DNA from: CAYWEM01 sp964457225 | GTDB taxonomy: Bacteria; Acidobacteriota; Aminicenantia; UBA2199 | NCBI GenBank assembly: GCA_964457225.1 | Contig: CAYWEM010000002.1 | Span: forward strand, 252,583-316,582 | Length of the DNA stretch: 64,000 nt | Direction: 5' to 3' | Notes under the pieces: model-generated | The model's database searches: none | What the model was told of the DNA's origin: nothing | Seen by the model: the letters and a program-made list of their open reading frames with translations, nothing else | Position numbers and translations under genes: made by a program | Shown here: positions 26,378-35,734 of the stretch, piece by piece | Position numbering within the stretch: the first letter of the stretch is position 1 | Layout of the letters: each line of letters begins with the position of its first letter

Positions 26378-28339
26378 TTACAAGTAACCGAGGCTTTTCA
26401 GGGCTCTCTTAACTTCAGGGTTACGGCTTTCCCGGTGTTTTTTCGGCGGCATGCCTGCCAGCTTTTCCTGGAGTTTTTGGAAAAGTCGGGCCGCCTTATC
26501 CGGCCGGCTGCATGACAAGTCATTTTTTTCCTGGGGATCCGTTTCCAGGTCGAATAAACTCAACTTTAGTCCCGGCCCGACCACCAGTTTGAAGTTTTGC
26601 CAAAAAAAGGCTCGAATGAATTCAGCTGCTTCATCCAGCCAGAATTCAGCCAGAATTCCTCGTTTTGCCTGGGTGGACAGCAGGTCTGCACCCTGGACAC
26701 GATCCGGGATGAGTGAATTCCTTCCCAGCATGTTGAGCAGGGTCGGGAATACATCAACCAGTGAAACGGGGTGACTGATTCTCCTGCCGGTCTCAATCCC
26801 GGGAGCGTTGATGATCAGCGGCACCCGCAGTCCGGCATTGTGCATCGAAGCCTGGAAGTGGCCGCCCAATCCTTCTTCCGAGAAGAATTCACCGTGATCC
26901 GATGTGATTATGACGATGGTGTTTTCCAGGATTCCAGCCGATTCAAGTTTTTCAAGGAAACTGGAAATATGTTGGTCGAGGAAACGGATATTGCTGTCGT
27001 AAACCCGCTCCAGCCAAAGCCAGTCGAGGGGAGACAACCTGGAAACGAGCTTATCGCTGGTATGCTTGTCGTTGATCATATTCGTGGTGAAGACTGAAAC
27101 CAGTTTACGGTTGACATCCCCTGCAGGCAGGCCGGCAATGAATTCATCCGCATAAGGTTGCTTGGGCCGGTAAGGCAGATGTGTATCCATCAGATTGCTG
27201 AACAAAAAAAACGGACGCCGTCCCCGTTGGCCCGACTTGATCCATTTTTCGGCCAGGTCCAGGATTTCCGGAGTTTGGGATCTTTCTCCGAAAAATCGTC
27301 GCCGGAGGCGGATCAGGGCCGGGCTGACCTTGTGCTCGTTGTTGACTCCGATGACTTTTTCAAATCCCCGCCCCAGGCCGAACTTTTCACCTAACAGGCG
27401 GTTGTCGAAAATACTGGCACTGCGGTAACCGTCCCGGGTCAGGATTTCCGGCAGATTGGGATTGTTGGGTTGGGGTTCGGAAAAACTGGTATACAGTCCG
27501 TGCGAGGAAGGATACAAACCGCTGAAAAGTGAAGCGTGAGTGGGTACGGTCCAGTTTGACGGGGCATAACACTGTTCAAATAACAGACCGGCGGCAGCCA
27601 GGGCATCAAGCCCCGGCGAAGTCGGCAATTGGTAACCGTAGCTGGAGAGATGGTCTGGACGCAGGGCATCAAGCACCAGGATTATGACGTTGGCAGATTC
27701 AGCTGCTGTTTTCACTTTTCGGGCATGGTTGTTGATCATATCATGCAGGTGGGGAGCGGCAAAAACCGCGGCAGATAAAAGAAGTGCGGTTGAAATCAGG
27801 GTTTTCCGTCTTTTACTTTCAGAACCGAAATAATAAATACAAAACCGATAGGATAAAAGTCCGACAAGCAGGGCCCCGCTAAAAGCTGCGGCCAGCACCA
27901 GCCAGGCTCTTCCGTTGAGACCGCCGGACACTTCCCGGTAAATATCCAGGTCGAAAAGGTTTACCAGGGCGGCAAGTGTAATTCCGCCAAAGATCATTGC
28001 GGAAAAAAGCAAAGCCGGCAAATCACCTGGAATTCTCTTTTTAAATACTCTTAAGGCAAACTTGATCAGGTTATAGACAAGCAAGGACGATACGGCCCCG
28101 GTGACTCCGTACAGGAGCATTGTTTTCAGCAGGAAAGGTATATCGACCAGGAAAGTTCCTATTGAATAAAGCAGGTGAAGCGCTTCCAGGTAAGCTACAA
28201 GCAAACCGGCGATGAGACCGGCCGCGATCACGGAGAGGTTCAGTCTATTGTGTTTTTCAGGAGGTTGATTTTCGACTGCCGCCGATTTGCCTATTCCGGC
28301 ACTGTTTTTCCAGCCAGGCATTGTTTTTGAAAACTTCAT
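26378..28339 (-). CDS. Membrane-anchored sulfatase-fold enzyme with a Thr nucleophile
   Basis: A 653-residue protein. Five hydrophobic helices (residues about 35-190) anchor a C-terminal alkaline phosphatase-like sulfatase domain: NVIILVLDALRPDHLSSYGY binds metal, SNWTVPTHASLFSG is the nucleophile segment, and ITSDHGEFFSE is the second metal site. In place of the Cys or Ser of the C/S-x-P-x-R signature, which is converted to formylglycine, there is Thr264 (TVPTH). Thr at this position is known from LTA-synthase-like and phosphoethanolamine transferase-like members, so it may transfer or hydrolyse phosphoesters rather than sulfates. A promoter at 28347-28375 places the mRNA start almost at the ATG. 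Confidence 0.75.
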   Translation of the reverse strand: MKFSKTMPGWKNSAGIGKSAAVENQPPEKHNRLNLSVIAAGLIAGLLVAYLEALHLLYSIGTFLVDIPFLLKTMLLYGVTGAVSSLLVYNLIKFALRVFKKRIPGDLPALLFSAMIFGGITLAALVNLFDLDIYREVSGGLNGRAWLVLAAAFSGALLVGLLSYRFCIYYFGSESKRRKTLISTALLLSAAVFAAPHLHDMINNHARKVKTAAESANVIILVLDALRPDHLSSYGYQLPTSPGLDALAAAGLLFEQCYAPSNWTVPTHASLFSGLYPSSHGLYTSFSEPQPNNPNLPEILTRDGYRSASIFDNRLLGEKFGLGRGFEKVIGVNNEHKVSPALIRLRRRFFGERSQTPEILDLAEKWIKSGQRGRRPFFLFSNLMDTHLPYRPKQPYADEFIAGLPAGDVNRKLVSVFTTNMINDKHTSDKLVSRLSPLDWLWLERVYDSNIRFLDQHISSFLEKLESAGILENTIVIITSDHGEFFSEEGLGGHFQASMHNAGLRVPLIINAPGIETGRRISHPVSLVDVFPTLLNMLGRNSLIPDRVQGADLLSTQAKRGILAEFWLDEAAEFIRAFFWQNFKLVVGPGLKLSLFDLETDPQEKNDLSCSRPDKAARLFQKLQEKLAGMPPKKHRESRNPEVKRALKSLGYL

Positions 28340-28346
28340 AAATACA

Positions 28347-28375
28347 AACTAACCGTTTTCGGAGATGTTTGTCAA
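28347..28375 (-). promoter_or_regulatory. Predicted promoter (TTGACA-N17-TTAGTT)
   Basis: On the minus strand a perfect TTGACA (28375-28370) is followed after 17 bp by a weak TTAGTT. The expected transcript start is at or next to the ATG at 28339, so the message may be leaderless. Confidence 0.4.
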
Positions 28376-28399
28376 ATACCGGGGAAAATCAACGCCTAA

Positions 28400-28423
28400 A
28401 AACAGCAAAACCGTCAGACGGCT
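28400..28423 (-). terminator. Predicted intrinsic terminator after the PepSY-like gene
   Basis: On the minus strand AGCCG-TCTGA-CGGTT forms a short hairpin, followed by TTGCTGTTTTT. It starts at the stop codon of the gene at 28423-28974. Confidence 0.4.
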
Positions 28424-28974
28424 CAGGAGTAGAAATAAAGAAAAGCCAGGGGAATGATAAGGCCGAGGGCGGTCAGCCAGGCCCCCCGTCCGGTGATTCC
28501 GTTTTTTCCCTTGAGTATGAACAGGCCGCTCAGGGCCAACAGGATCAGGCCCAGGGCATACAGATCGGCAAACCAGGTCCACAGCTTGCGTGGGGTGTTG
28601 TAGTGCAGGAAATTAAACTGGTTGAATATCGGCCTTTTCCTGATGAACTCGTAACTGCCACGTCCCGAGCCCAGATCAAGGTTGAGCGATCCTCCTTCGA
28701 CAAAGACTTTCAGAGTGTCGGATCCCAGTACATGGGTGCGGTATTTGGCCTCCAGGCCGATTTCCGTGAGAATTTCTTCTATGCTTTGCCGGTTTACCCG
28801 GTCCCGCGGCAATTCATTTTCAAGCACAAAATCGCCCTTCCTGATTATGTAATTTGAATTCCACTCGTGCCGATGGTTCAGGGCGATACCTGAAACGGCG
28901 TAGATGATGGTCAGGGCGAAGAAAAAATATCCCAGGTCGCGGTGTACAGAACGGTTCAGCTTATAAAGGTTCAT
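28423..28974 (-). CDS. PepSY-associated membrane protein
   Basis: A 183-residue protein with a helix near the N-terminus (LNRSVHRDLGYFFFALTIIYAVSGIALNHR), a periplasmic middle region and two C-terminal helices (LYALGLILLALSGLFILKG, WLTALGLIIPLAFLYFY). The HRDLGYFF and SGIALNH segments are the signature of PepSY-type membrane proteins, often linked to iron or heme-dependent redox. Middle residues (RQSIEEILTEIGLEAKYR) look like a PepSY domain. It is followed by a likely terminator, and a lipoprotein gene in the same orientation lies 34 bp upstream. Confidence 0.7.
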   Translation of the reverse strand: MNLYKLNRSVHRDLGYFFFALTIIYAVSGIALNHRHEWNSNYIIRKGDFVLENELPRDRVNRQSIEEILTEIGLEAKYRTHVLGSDTLKVFVEGGSLNLDLGSGRGSYEFIRKRPIFNQFNFLHYNTPRKLWTWFADLYALGLILLALSGLFILKGKNGITGRGAWLTALGLIIPLAFLYFYS

Positions 28975-29008
28975 TCAACAGGCCGGACCGGAATGAACCG
29001 GTCGTGTT

Positions 29009-29566
29009 TCAGCTCGTGACAACTATTTCGTATTTGCCGAGCTTGATAAAAGTGTTCACCTTGGGATCGAGTCCCTTGGCTTTCATCGCTTCGATGGCCT
29101 GCTGGGTGGTTTCACATTCGTGATCTTCCTCGCCTTCGTGCTGGTGAGCTTCGAGCTCTTCCAGGTTGGCCACTTCGGTCATCAGGGTTCCCCAGACAAT
29201 CACCCTGGTCCCTTCCGATTCTGTGTTGAACTGGCCGGTGAACTCACCCAGCTTGACCTGGATGCTGAGCTCGGATTCATCCTGCTGGACTCTCATCTTG
29301 TCTCCGCTGTGCCGGCAAACATGGGAAATAACACCTTCGATCCTGACTTCCCTGTTTTCGTAGCTGAAAGGATCGGCCAGCAGTTCGGCGATGGCGACTT
29401 CGACCAGGGCCGGAGCCTCTTCTTTTACTTCGTTTTCAACGGGAATTGCGGTTTCAGCCTGTTTCTCCGGAGATTGGCCGCAGGCGGTGAAAACCAGCAG
29501 GGCTGAAAAGACTAACAAAACAAATAACGGGGGGTTGTATAATTTCTGTTTTTTCATGCTGGTCAT
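29009..29566 (-). CDS. Lipoprotein with an OB-fold-like domain
   Basis: A 185-residue protein. The N-terminus is a lipoprotein signal ending in VFTACGQ, so Cys29 would be lipidated. A charged linker follows, then a beta-rich domain (ELLADPFSYENREVRIEGVISHVCRHSGDKMRVQ), which resembles OB-fold domains that begin with a 'spreading' strand like VRIEGVI. A His-rich acidic segment (HQHEGEEDHECE) could bind metal. It lies just upstream of the PepSY-like gene and may share its transcript. Function unknown. Confidence 0.6.
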   Translation of the reverse strand: MTSMKKQKLYNPPLFVLLVFSALLVFTACGQSPEKQAETAIPVENEVKEEAPALVEVAIAELLADPFSYENREVRIEGVISHVCRHSGDKMRVQQDESELSIQVKLGEFTGQFNTESEGTRVIVWGTLMTEVANLEELEAHQHEGEEDHECETTQQAIEAMKAKGLDPKVNTFIKLGKYEIVVTS

Positions 29567-29679
29567 GATACCCCCAGTACCTGCTTCTTGTCAAGTGTCA
29601 TCAGGGCTGAATGATTCAATTTGAAGGAACTGTCCAGTGTGTTTGCGCAGCTTTCCCGGCCGGGATCAAAAGCCCGTGC

Positions 29680-29708
29680 TTGACAAAACCCACACTAAGT
29701 TGTATATT
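29680..29708 (+). promoter_or_regulatory. Promoter of the DEAD-box helicase (TTGACA-N17-TATATT)
   Basis: A consensus -35 and good -10 spaced by 17 bp. The expected transcript start near 29715 leaves a leader of about 155 bases before the ATG at 29871. Long leaders are common for cold-controlled RNA helicase genes. Nothing else recognisable lies in 29567-29870. Confidence 0.7.
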
Positions 29709-29870
29709 AAACAACTTGAGTCTGATAGCGTCCCTTTCAGGCCACGCTATCCGGGAAGATTGAAATTATGCCGGCGGCTCACCAGGCCCGATTCAATAAG
29801 AGATAATTTCTTGAATCAGCATTGATTCATTCGTTCACCTGGACCCAAAATTAAACCTTAGAAGGAATTC

Positions 29871-31130
29871 ATGCATCTTGCCTCAAATCGTTCCCAGGCT
29901 GACCAGCCGTTTCCCAGACCCACGGAAAAGCTTAAGCCCTCCGCCCCCGAATTCAAGGGTTCTTTTAACCTGCTCCTGCCCCAGTTGCAGCGGGCCCTGA
30001 CCGAAGCAGGCTATAAACAGCCAACTCCGATTCAGGAAAAAGCCATTCCTCCCCTGCTGGAAGGCCGCGACCTCTTTGGTTGCGCCCAAACCGGCACCGG
30101 CAAAACCGCGGCCTTCACCCTGCCCATTCTGCAGATTCTTCAGCAAAAAAAGCGTCCGTCTTTTTCAACTGAGCCGCGCGTTCTGATCCTGGCTCCCACC
30201 CGTGAACTGGCAGCCCAGATCGGTGCCAGCATCTCCACTTACGGCCGCCACCTGTCCCTGCGCCGGACGGTCATCTTCGGCGGAGTCGGTCAGGCCGGTC
30301 AGGTTGCCGCTCTGAAAAGAGGAGTTGACCTGCTGGTAGCCACACCAGGCCGCCTGCTGGACCTCATGCAACAGGGCTTTATTTCTCTGCGGGGCATAGA
30401 GATTTTCGTGCTCGATGAGGCCGATCGCATGCTGGACATGGGATTTCTTCCAGATATACGCAGAATTATTTCCAAACTGCCTGCATCCCGGCAATCACTT
30501 TTCTTTTCAGCCACCCTGGAAGAGCCGGTACTTGAACTGGCCCGCACCCTGGTGCGAGATGCAGTTTCAGTTAAAATCGATCCACAAAGCCCGGTACTGG
30601 ATCGCATCGGTCAGAAAGTGCTCTTTGTCGACAAAAACAACAAGGATGCCTTGTTGTCCAGTCTTTTATCCCGGCAATCCGGCTCCCGGATACTGGTTTT
30701 CACCCAGATGAAGCACATGGCCAACCGGGTGGTAAACAAACTTGCCTCACGCGGTATCGAAGCCGTGGCCATTCACGGCAACAAGAGTCAAAACGCCCGC
30801 ACCGAGGCCCTGGCAAGCTTTAAAAGCGGCCGGGTCAAAGTGATGGTGGCAACTGACATAGCCGCCCGGGGGATTGATGTGGATGGAATTTCCCAGGTCA
30901 TCAACTTCGATATGCCCATCGAGGCCGAAACTTACGTGCATCGCATAGGCCGAACCGCCCGTGCCGGGGCGGATGGTGACTCAGTTTCATTCTGCAGCGC
31001 TGATGAACTCTTTTACCTGCGCCGCATTGAGCGTTTTATCCGCAAGCCTCTTTCCGTGGACTGTGACCATCCCTTCCATTCGTCAACGGCAACCGGAATC
31101 AAGAGCAACAAGTCGCAAGAAAATCGTTAA
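29871..31130 (+). CDS. rhlE: DEAD-box ATP-dependent RNA helicase, RhlE type
   Basis: A 419-residue helicase with all core motifs in order: Q motif PTPIQEKAIPPLL, AQTGTGKT (Walker A), PTRELA, TPGRLLD, DEAD, SAT, then ATDIAARGIDV and HRIGRTARAG. It unwinds short RNA duplexes, usually in ribosome assembly or RNA decay. The N-terminal extension of about 35 residues and short C-terminus fit RhlE. It has its own promoter with a long leader, and GAAGGAATTC before the ATG. It is convergent with the TsaC-like gene. Confidence 0.9.
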   Translation: MHLASNRSQADQPFPRPTEKLKPSAPEFKGSFNLLLPQLQRALTEAGYKQPTPIQEKAIPPLLEGRDLFGCAQTGTGKTAAFTLPILQILQQKKRPSFSTEPRVLILAPTRELAAQIGASISTYGRHLSLRRTVIFGGVGQAGQVAALKRGVDLLVATPGRLLDLMQQGFISLRGIEIFVLDEADRMLDMGFLPDIRRIISKLPASRQSLFFSATLEEPVLELARTLVRDAVSVKIDPQSPVLDRIGQKVLFVDKNNKDALLSSLLSRQSGSRILVFTQMKHMANRVVNKLASRGIEAVAIHGNKSQNARTEALASFKSGRVKVMVATDIAARGIDVDGISQVINFDMPIEAETYVHRIGRTARAGADGDSVSFCSADELFYLRRIERFIRKPLSVDCDHPFHSSTATGIKSNKSQENR

Positions 31131-31281
31131 ATTATTCAGCAGACTGTTAAACCCGATCTGGCTCAGCTCCTTTTCCGATCAACGAACATAACATTTTTTT
31201 GCCTGTTTTTTTATCGGGAATACAATCGGTCTGGGCTGGAAAAATAAAAGGCCGCAGTGACGGATAGAATTTCTGATAAAG

Positions 31282-31902
31282 CTAGCGGAAAAGCAACTCC
31301 ACCTCCCCTGCTCCCTGCCTGAGTATAAGGGGTTCGTCTCCGCTCAGGTCGACTATGGTGGAGGGTTCGTTGGCCATTATACCGGCATCCAGGATAAGAT
31401 CTATTTCATGGCGGAAAGCCGCGGCTATTTCACGCGGATCGGTGCAGAATTCTCCTTCGACAGCCGGCACGCTGGTACTCAGAAGCGGCCGGCCCAGTTC
31501 GCGGGCCAGGGCCAGGGCCACCGGTGCATCGGGGATGCGGATGCCGACCGTGCGGCGCTTCTGAAACAGCGTCTTGGGCAACTCGCGGCTGGCGTTCAGG
31601 ACAAAGGTGTACTTTCCGGGAGTTACCCTGCGCATAATCCTGAAAGCCGGATTGTCCAGGTAGGCCCAGGATGATATGTCCTGCAGATCCGGGCAGATGA
31701 AACTCAGCAGTTTGCCGCCGGTGACGTCCTTGATCCGGGAAATCTTTTTCATGGCATTCTTGTTGAAAAGATCTGCACCGAGGCCGTAAATGGTATCAGT
31801 CGGGTAAACGATCACCCCTCCCCGTTCAAGAATTTCCACTGCATGTTTGATCAAGCGGGGATTTGGTTTGTCAGGGTTTATAGATTGTAGTTCGACCGCC
31901 AT
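31282..31902 (-). CDS. TsaC/YciO/YrdC-family protein
   Basis: A 206-residue YrdC-fold protein: RGGVIVYPTDTIYGLGADL at the start, KRRTVGIRIPD in the middle and PLLSTSVPAVEGE later. These line the ATP/threonine-binding cavity of L-threonylcarbamoyladenylate synthases, which make the t6A precursor for tRNAs reading ANN codons. Its length and some positions (ISRIKDVTGGKLLSFIC, where TsaC has KxR and SxxK) fit the YciO branch, whose role is less clear. It has a clear promoter of its own. Confidence 0.82.
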   Translation of the reverse strand: MAVELQSINPDKPNPRLIKHAVEILERGGVIVYPTDTIYGLGADLFNKNAMKKISRIKDVTGGKLLSFICPDLQDISSWAYLDNPAFRIMRRVTPGKYTFVLNASRELPKTLFQKRRTVGIRIPDAPVALALARELGRPLLSTSVPAVEGEFCTDPREIAAAFRHEIDLILDAGIMANEPSTIVDLSGDEPLILRQGAGEVELLFR

Positions 31903-31937
31903 TCTTTTTTATCGTTGATTTAACTTGGAACCGGCAT

Positions 31938-31966
31938 ATAATATCATTTACTTCAGCAATGTTCAA
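31938..31966 (-). promoter_or_regulatory. Promoter of the TsaC/YciO gene (TTGAAC-N17-TATTAT)
   Basis: On the minus strand TTGAAC (31966-31961) and TATTAT (31943-31938) are separated by 17 bp, 36 bp before the ATG. Confidence 0.6.
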
Positions 31967-31998
31967 TCCAGGCCCGGCAAGACCGCATTGATTTACTC

Positions 31999-32028
31999 TT
32001 GACTTGCCGGGGCGGCTTTGCCTACAAT
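31999..32028 (+). promoter_or_regulatory. Promoter of the orphan gene at 32053 (TTGACT-N18-TACAAT)
   Basis: The hexamers are spaced by 18 bp. The transcript would begin near 32035, 18 bases before the ATG. Confidence 0.55.
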
Positions 32029-32052
32029 GTTTTTTTCAGTCAAGGAGTTGCC

Positions 32053-33840
32053 ATGCAAATCGATGAAGCCCAGGAAAAAAGAGATCTTATCGCCCAGTGG
32101 GCGTTTGACACCCGGCCCATTCTGGGCCGTTTTCACATCTGGTTGGAAGACGTTGAAATTGAATGGCTGAGAGGAAAGCCCTACAAGGAATTCACCCGGG
32201 AAATCTGCTTCATGGGCGGAGCCATGGAAAGGCAATTCGCCATGACCGCAGCTGTGACCTCTCTGGGAACCAGGCTTTTCGGCGGCTTCGGTCAGGGTGC
32301 CGGCCAGGAAAAAAAGGTCCTCAACCAGGTCAAGAAAGATGCCGACGCCATATCCGCCTACGCGCTCAGCGAAAGTCTCTGGTATCTTTCGCGCCAGTTA
32401 CCGGAAAACCACGCCATCATGGTCTGCCTGGGTGAAGGATTGATGCCCAAGGCCGGGGAAACCCCTGAAATGGGCTCCAATCCTCAACTGGGTTTCGGCC
32501 GGGTTTATGCCAGGCCCCAGGTGGCCCGGCAACTGGACCGGCTGGTCACCCGCCTGCTCAACGATCCCTCCTTCAAGTGGCCCGATTTTTACAGCGCGGT
32601 AAACAAGGCCGGCCTGACTGTCTGGGGAGCTGCCATCGATACCCTGGAAAACACCTCCCGTTTTGCCAAGGGAGCCGAAACAGGAGCCATGACCATCGTC
32701 CACCTGTTCAACCAGCCGCTGGTTTTTTCGCGGCCCTACGAAGGTTACATGGGCAACCTCTTCCTGCCCGGTGAAGTGGTGCGCAAGGCCGCCCAGGAAT
32801 CAATCCTGATCAATTTCAGAACCAGGCGGGAATTGGTATTGAAAGCCATTCTGGCCGCCTACCCCGACCTGAGCCCATCCGACATTCACGTCTGGACCCT
32901 GGGCGGAAAAAGCCGGGAGAAAAGGATCGGCAAACTCTGGCAGGAATGGAAAGAACTCGGAGTTCACCTGGTTGACGACGAATGGACATTGCCGAGCGGC
33001 ATGAAGGCTTTCACTGAATCCGGAACCTACGCCCCGGTCTACTCCATCGGCAGCTGGTTCCAGGAAGGACGCAGACAGTTGTTCATCTGTGACGGCTATG
33101 CCGCTTCAGCAGAAGCCGTGCAGGCCGCCACCCTGGGCGGCATGCTCGACGTTTGCGCCTTTCTCTGCCCCTTTACCTCCCGTTTTGATCTATCCTATGA
33201 ACAGGAACAGCTGGTCATGGATCTGCAACCTGAAAAGGCTTCCTTTGCCGCCGACCTGGGCGTGGTCTGCGGCCGCAGCCTGGAAGAAGAAGAGGTCCGG
33301 CAATACAGCCGAATGATTCAGGAAGCACGCCAGGCCGGGTTGCCCCTGGCCAGGCTTTCCCTGCAGGCCGACGATTTTTTTCCGGAAAAATCCTGGGAAC
33401 TGCTGGCCCTTTCGGGATACATGTGCCCCGACCCCTACTCCGGAGCTTCCGGAGTGATTGAAAGCGCACCGGGTATTTACCGGGTTTCCGTGCGCCTGGC
33501 CGCACCGGCCGGGGAAAAATTGATCACCTTCACCCTGAGGCTGATGGAAAACATGGAGGAAAGCTGGCTGGTTTTCAACCCGCTTCTGAACCGCTTCCTG
33601 GGAGGAATCGACTACCGCCGCCGGCCGGTCAAAATATCAGATTCCGGACGCATTCGCAATGAACTGCAGACACTGTGCGTCGAAGCCCTGGAATTCCTGC
33701 CGGACAACAGAATCAAGGTGGTTTTCGCCCGGATTCCTGAAGAAGTGATATCACGCGAAAAACAGAAAAAACTGCTGGAAATACTTACCTGGTACAAGAG
33801 CAATCACCCCATCTGGTTTTCCTGGCTGGAAATAGCCTGA
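32053..33840 (+). CDS. Large soluble protein of unknown family, 595 residues
   Basis: The product has no signal peptide, no membrane helices and no motif I recognise. The N-terminal half is helical (DEAQEKRDLIAQWAFDTRPILGRFHIWLEDVEIEW) and contains a Gly-rich segment (GEGLMPKAGETPEMGSNPQLGFGR). The middle has an alternating alpha/beta character (GGKSREKRIGKLWQEWKELG, RRQLFICDGYAASAEAVQAATLGG), the C-terminus more beta. The strong promoter, CAAGGAGTTGCC site and codon use like its neighbours show that it is a real, expressed gene. It stands alone between divergent and convergent genes. Confidence 0.65.
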   Translation: MQIDEAQEKRDLIAQWAFDTRPILGRFHIWLEDVEIEWLRGKPYKEFTREICFMGGAMERQFAMTAAVTSLGTRLFGGFGQGAGQEKKVLNQVKKDADAISAYALSESLWYLSRQLPENHAIMVCLGEGLMPKAGETPEMGSNPQLGFGRVYARPQVARQLDRLVTRLLNDPSFKWPDFYSAVNKAGLTVWGAAIDTLENTSRFAKGAETGAMTIVHLFNQPLVFSRPYEGYMGNLFLPGEVVRKAAQESILINFRTRRELVLKAILAAYPDLSPSDIHVWTLGGKSREKRIGKLWQEWKELGVHLVDDEWTLPSGMKAFTESGTYAPVYSIGSWFQEGRRQLFICDGYAASAEAVQAATLGGMLDVCAFLCPFTSRFDLSYEQEQLVMDLQPEKASFAADLGVVCGRSLEEEEVRQYSRMIQEARQAGLPLARLSLQADDFFPEKSWELLALSGYMCPDPYSGASGVIESAPGIYRVSVRLAAPAGEKLITFTLRLMENMEESWLVFNPLLNRFLGGIDYRRRPVKISDSGRIRNELQTLCVEALEFLPDNRIKVVFARIPEEVISREKQKKLLEILTWYKSNHPIWFSWLEIA

Positions 33841-33856
33841 AAGCGGCAGGCCTGAT

Positions 33857-35734
33857 CTAACCGAAGACCCCCAGGAGCGCTGTAGATATGAAAGGCAGGT
33901 AGGTGATCAGCAGAACGGTGATCAGCTGCAGCAGGAAAAACGGCAGGACATGGCGATACAGCTTTACTACCGGGATATTGAAACGGTAAGAGGAAAGGAA
34001 CAGGTTCATGCCCACCGGCGGAGTCAGGTAGCCGAGTTCCATATTGGCCAGGAAAATAATTCCCAGGTGAACCGGGTGAATGCCGAAGCTTTCCCCCAGG
34101 GGCAGAATCAGTGGGACGACCACCATTATGGCTGAAAATATGTCCATGAAACAGCCGGTAATCAGCAGGGCCAGGTTCAGCAAAAGCAGAAATACGTACT
34201 TTGATTGAATCGCACCCTCGACCCAGGCCGAAAGCTTCATGGGGATTTCAGCGTCAACTATGAAATAGGAAAGCCCCTTGGCCAGGGCCAGGATGGTAAG
34301 GACTCCGCCGATGATCGGCAGTGATTTCATGATCACCCGGTTGAGGTCGTTCAACTTGAGATCACGGTGTATGAAAACTTCCAGCATCAGGGAATAGATG
34401 ACGGCCAGGGCAGCGCTTTCCACCAGGGTAGTCAGGCCTCCGAAATAGGCCCCAACTATAACCACCGGTAACATCAATTCCCCGGCCGCATGGGCGGTGC
34501 CGCGCAGGGCCGCCTTGATCCTGAATGGCTCCCGTTCAACTTTTTTTCTCAGGGCGTAAACCACCACCAGGCCGATCATGGCCATAACCATCAGCGCTCC
34601 GGGCAGAAGTCCGCCGATGAACATATCCTTGATGCTTATCTGGGCGGTCACCCCGTAAATGATAATCGGCAGGCTGGGCGGAAAAAGCAGTCCCACGCTT
34701 CCGGAGGCGGTCAGCAGTCCGGAACTGAAATTGCCTCCATAACGCCCTGAAGTCAAAACCAGGTAAAGCAGGGCACCCAGGGCCAGGATGGTCACTCCGG
34801 AAGCTCCGGTGAAGGTGGTGAAAAAGGTGCTTACCAGAATGGCCATGATGGCCAGGCCGCCCGGAATCCAGGAAAACAGGGCCCGGAAAAAACCAACCAG
34901 TCTTTCACCGGCCTTGCTTTCGGAAAGGATAAAACCGGCGAAGGTAAACAGTGGAATAGCAGCCAGGGTGTGACTGGTAAGCATGGAATAAGCTTCATTG
35001 GGAATTATTTCAAGCGGCTGGCCGCTGCGGGCGAAAAGCAGGTAAGCGGCCCCGCCCAGGACCACGAATATCGGCACTCCGAGAAAAGCGCTGACTATAA
35101 GCAGGATGATCAGCGGGAAGGCAAGCAGGACCAGGGCCGAAGCGGAAAAATCAAGCAGGGGGGTCAGCGAAGCGGCCAGGCCGGGCCATAAATGGATCAG
35201 CACGTTGACCAAGGGTTCCAGGGCGATGAATGAACCCAGTGCTGCCCCGAGCAGGCCGGCCGGCCATGGGCGCCGGCCGTTCTCAAGCGGATTGATCCTG
35301 ACACTACGCAGGGCCATGCCGCCGTAACCCAGCCCCATGATCAGGGTTATCAGCCAAATCGGCAGCCAGGCGATGCTTTGGCTGCGGTCAAAACCATTGA
35401 GGGAAAACGAGAGCGAGGCCAGGGAAAATGCGGTGCAGAAGGTCACAGTCAGCAAGGTCAGGAATGAATTCAACCAGCCGCCCCTGTCGTTTTTCATCGG
35501 CCTGACTACGTTCAGGGCCAGGTGGCGGTTTTCCCTTGATGTGATCATGGCCGCCAGGAAGGTCAGGATCAGCACCAGGTGGCGGGTGTATTCGGTGGAA
35601 TTGGCCAGACCGCTCTTGAAAAACCGGCGGGCTATGACTTCGAAAAACGGTAGGGCGGCCAGCAGAAGTACAGTCAGAAATGCTACCGCATTCTCGGCTT
35701 TACCGGCCAGGTTGCGTAACCGGGTGAATTTCAT
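33857..35734 (-). CDS. TRAP transporter, fused small and large membrane subunits (DctQM)
   Basis: A 625-residue membrane protein. The first 190 residues form a DctQ-like four-helix unit (EVIARRFFKSGLANSTEYTRHLVLILTFLAAMITSRENRHLAL). The remainder is DctM: VSAFLGVPIFVVLGGAAYLLF, the IPLFTFAGFILSES loop, GLLFPPSLPIIIYG and YLTPPVGMNLF. TRAP transporters use ion gradients to import organic acids handed over by a periplasmic binding protein. The extra helices between the two halves are typical of natural QM fusions. The start overlaps the binding-protein stop by four bases. Confidence 0.9.
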   Translation of the reverse strand: MKFTRLRNLAGKAENAVAFLTVLLLAALPFFEVIARRFFKSGLANSTEYTRHLVLILTFLAAMITSRENRHLALNVVRPMKNDRGGWLNSFLTLLTVTFCTAFSLASLSFSLNGFDRSQSIAWLPIWLITLIMGLGYGGMALRSVRINPLENGRRPWPAGLLGAALGSFIALEPLVNVLIHLWPGLAASLTPLLDFSASALVLLAFPLIILLIVSAFLGVPIFVVLGGAAYLLFARSGQPLEIIPNEAYSMLTSHTLAAIPLFTFAGFILSESKAGERLVGFFRALFSWIPGGLAIMAILVSTFFTTFTGASGVTILALGALLYLVLTSGRYGGNFSSGLLTASGSVGLLFPPSLPIIIYGVTAQISIKDMFIGGLLPGALMVMAMIGLVVVYALRKKVEREPFRIKAALRGTAHAAGELMLPVVIVGAYFGGLTTLVESAALAVIYSLMLEVFIHRDLKLNDLNRVIMKSLPIIGGVLTILALAKGLSYFIVDAEIPMKLSAWVEGAIQSKYVFLLLLNLALLITGCFMDIFSAIMVVVPLILPLGESFGIHPVHLGIIFLANMELGYLTPPVGMNLFLSSYRFNIPVVKLYRHVLPFFLLQLITVLLITYLPFISTALLGVFG

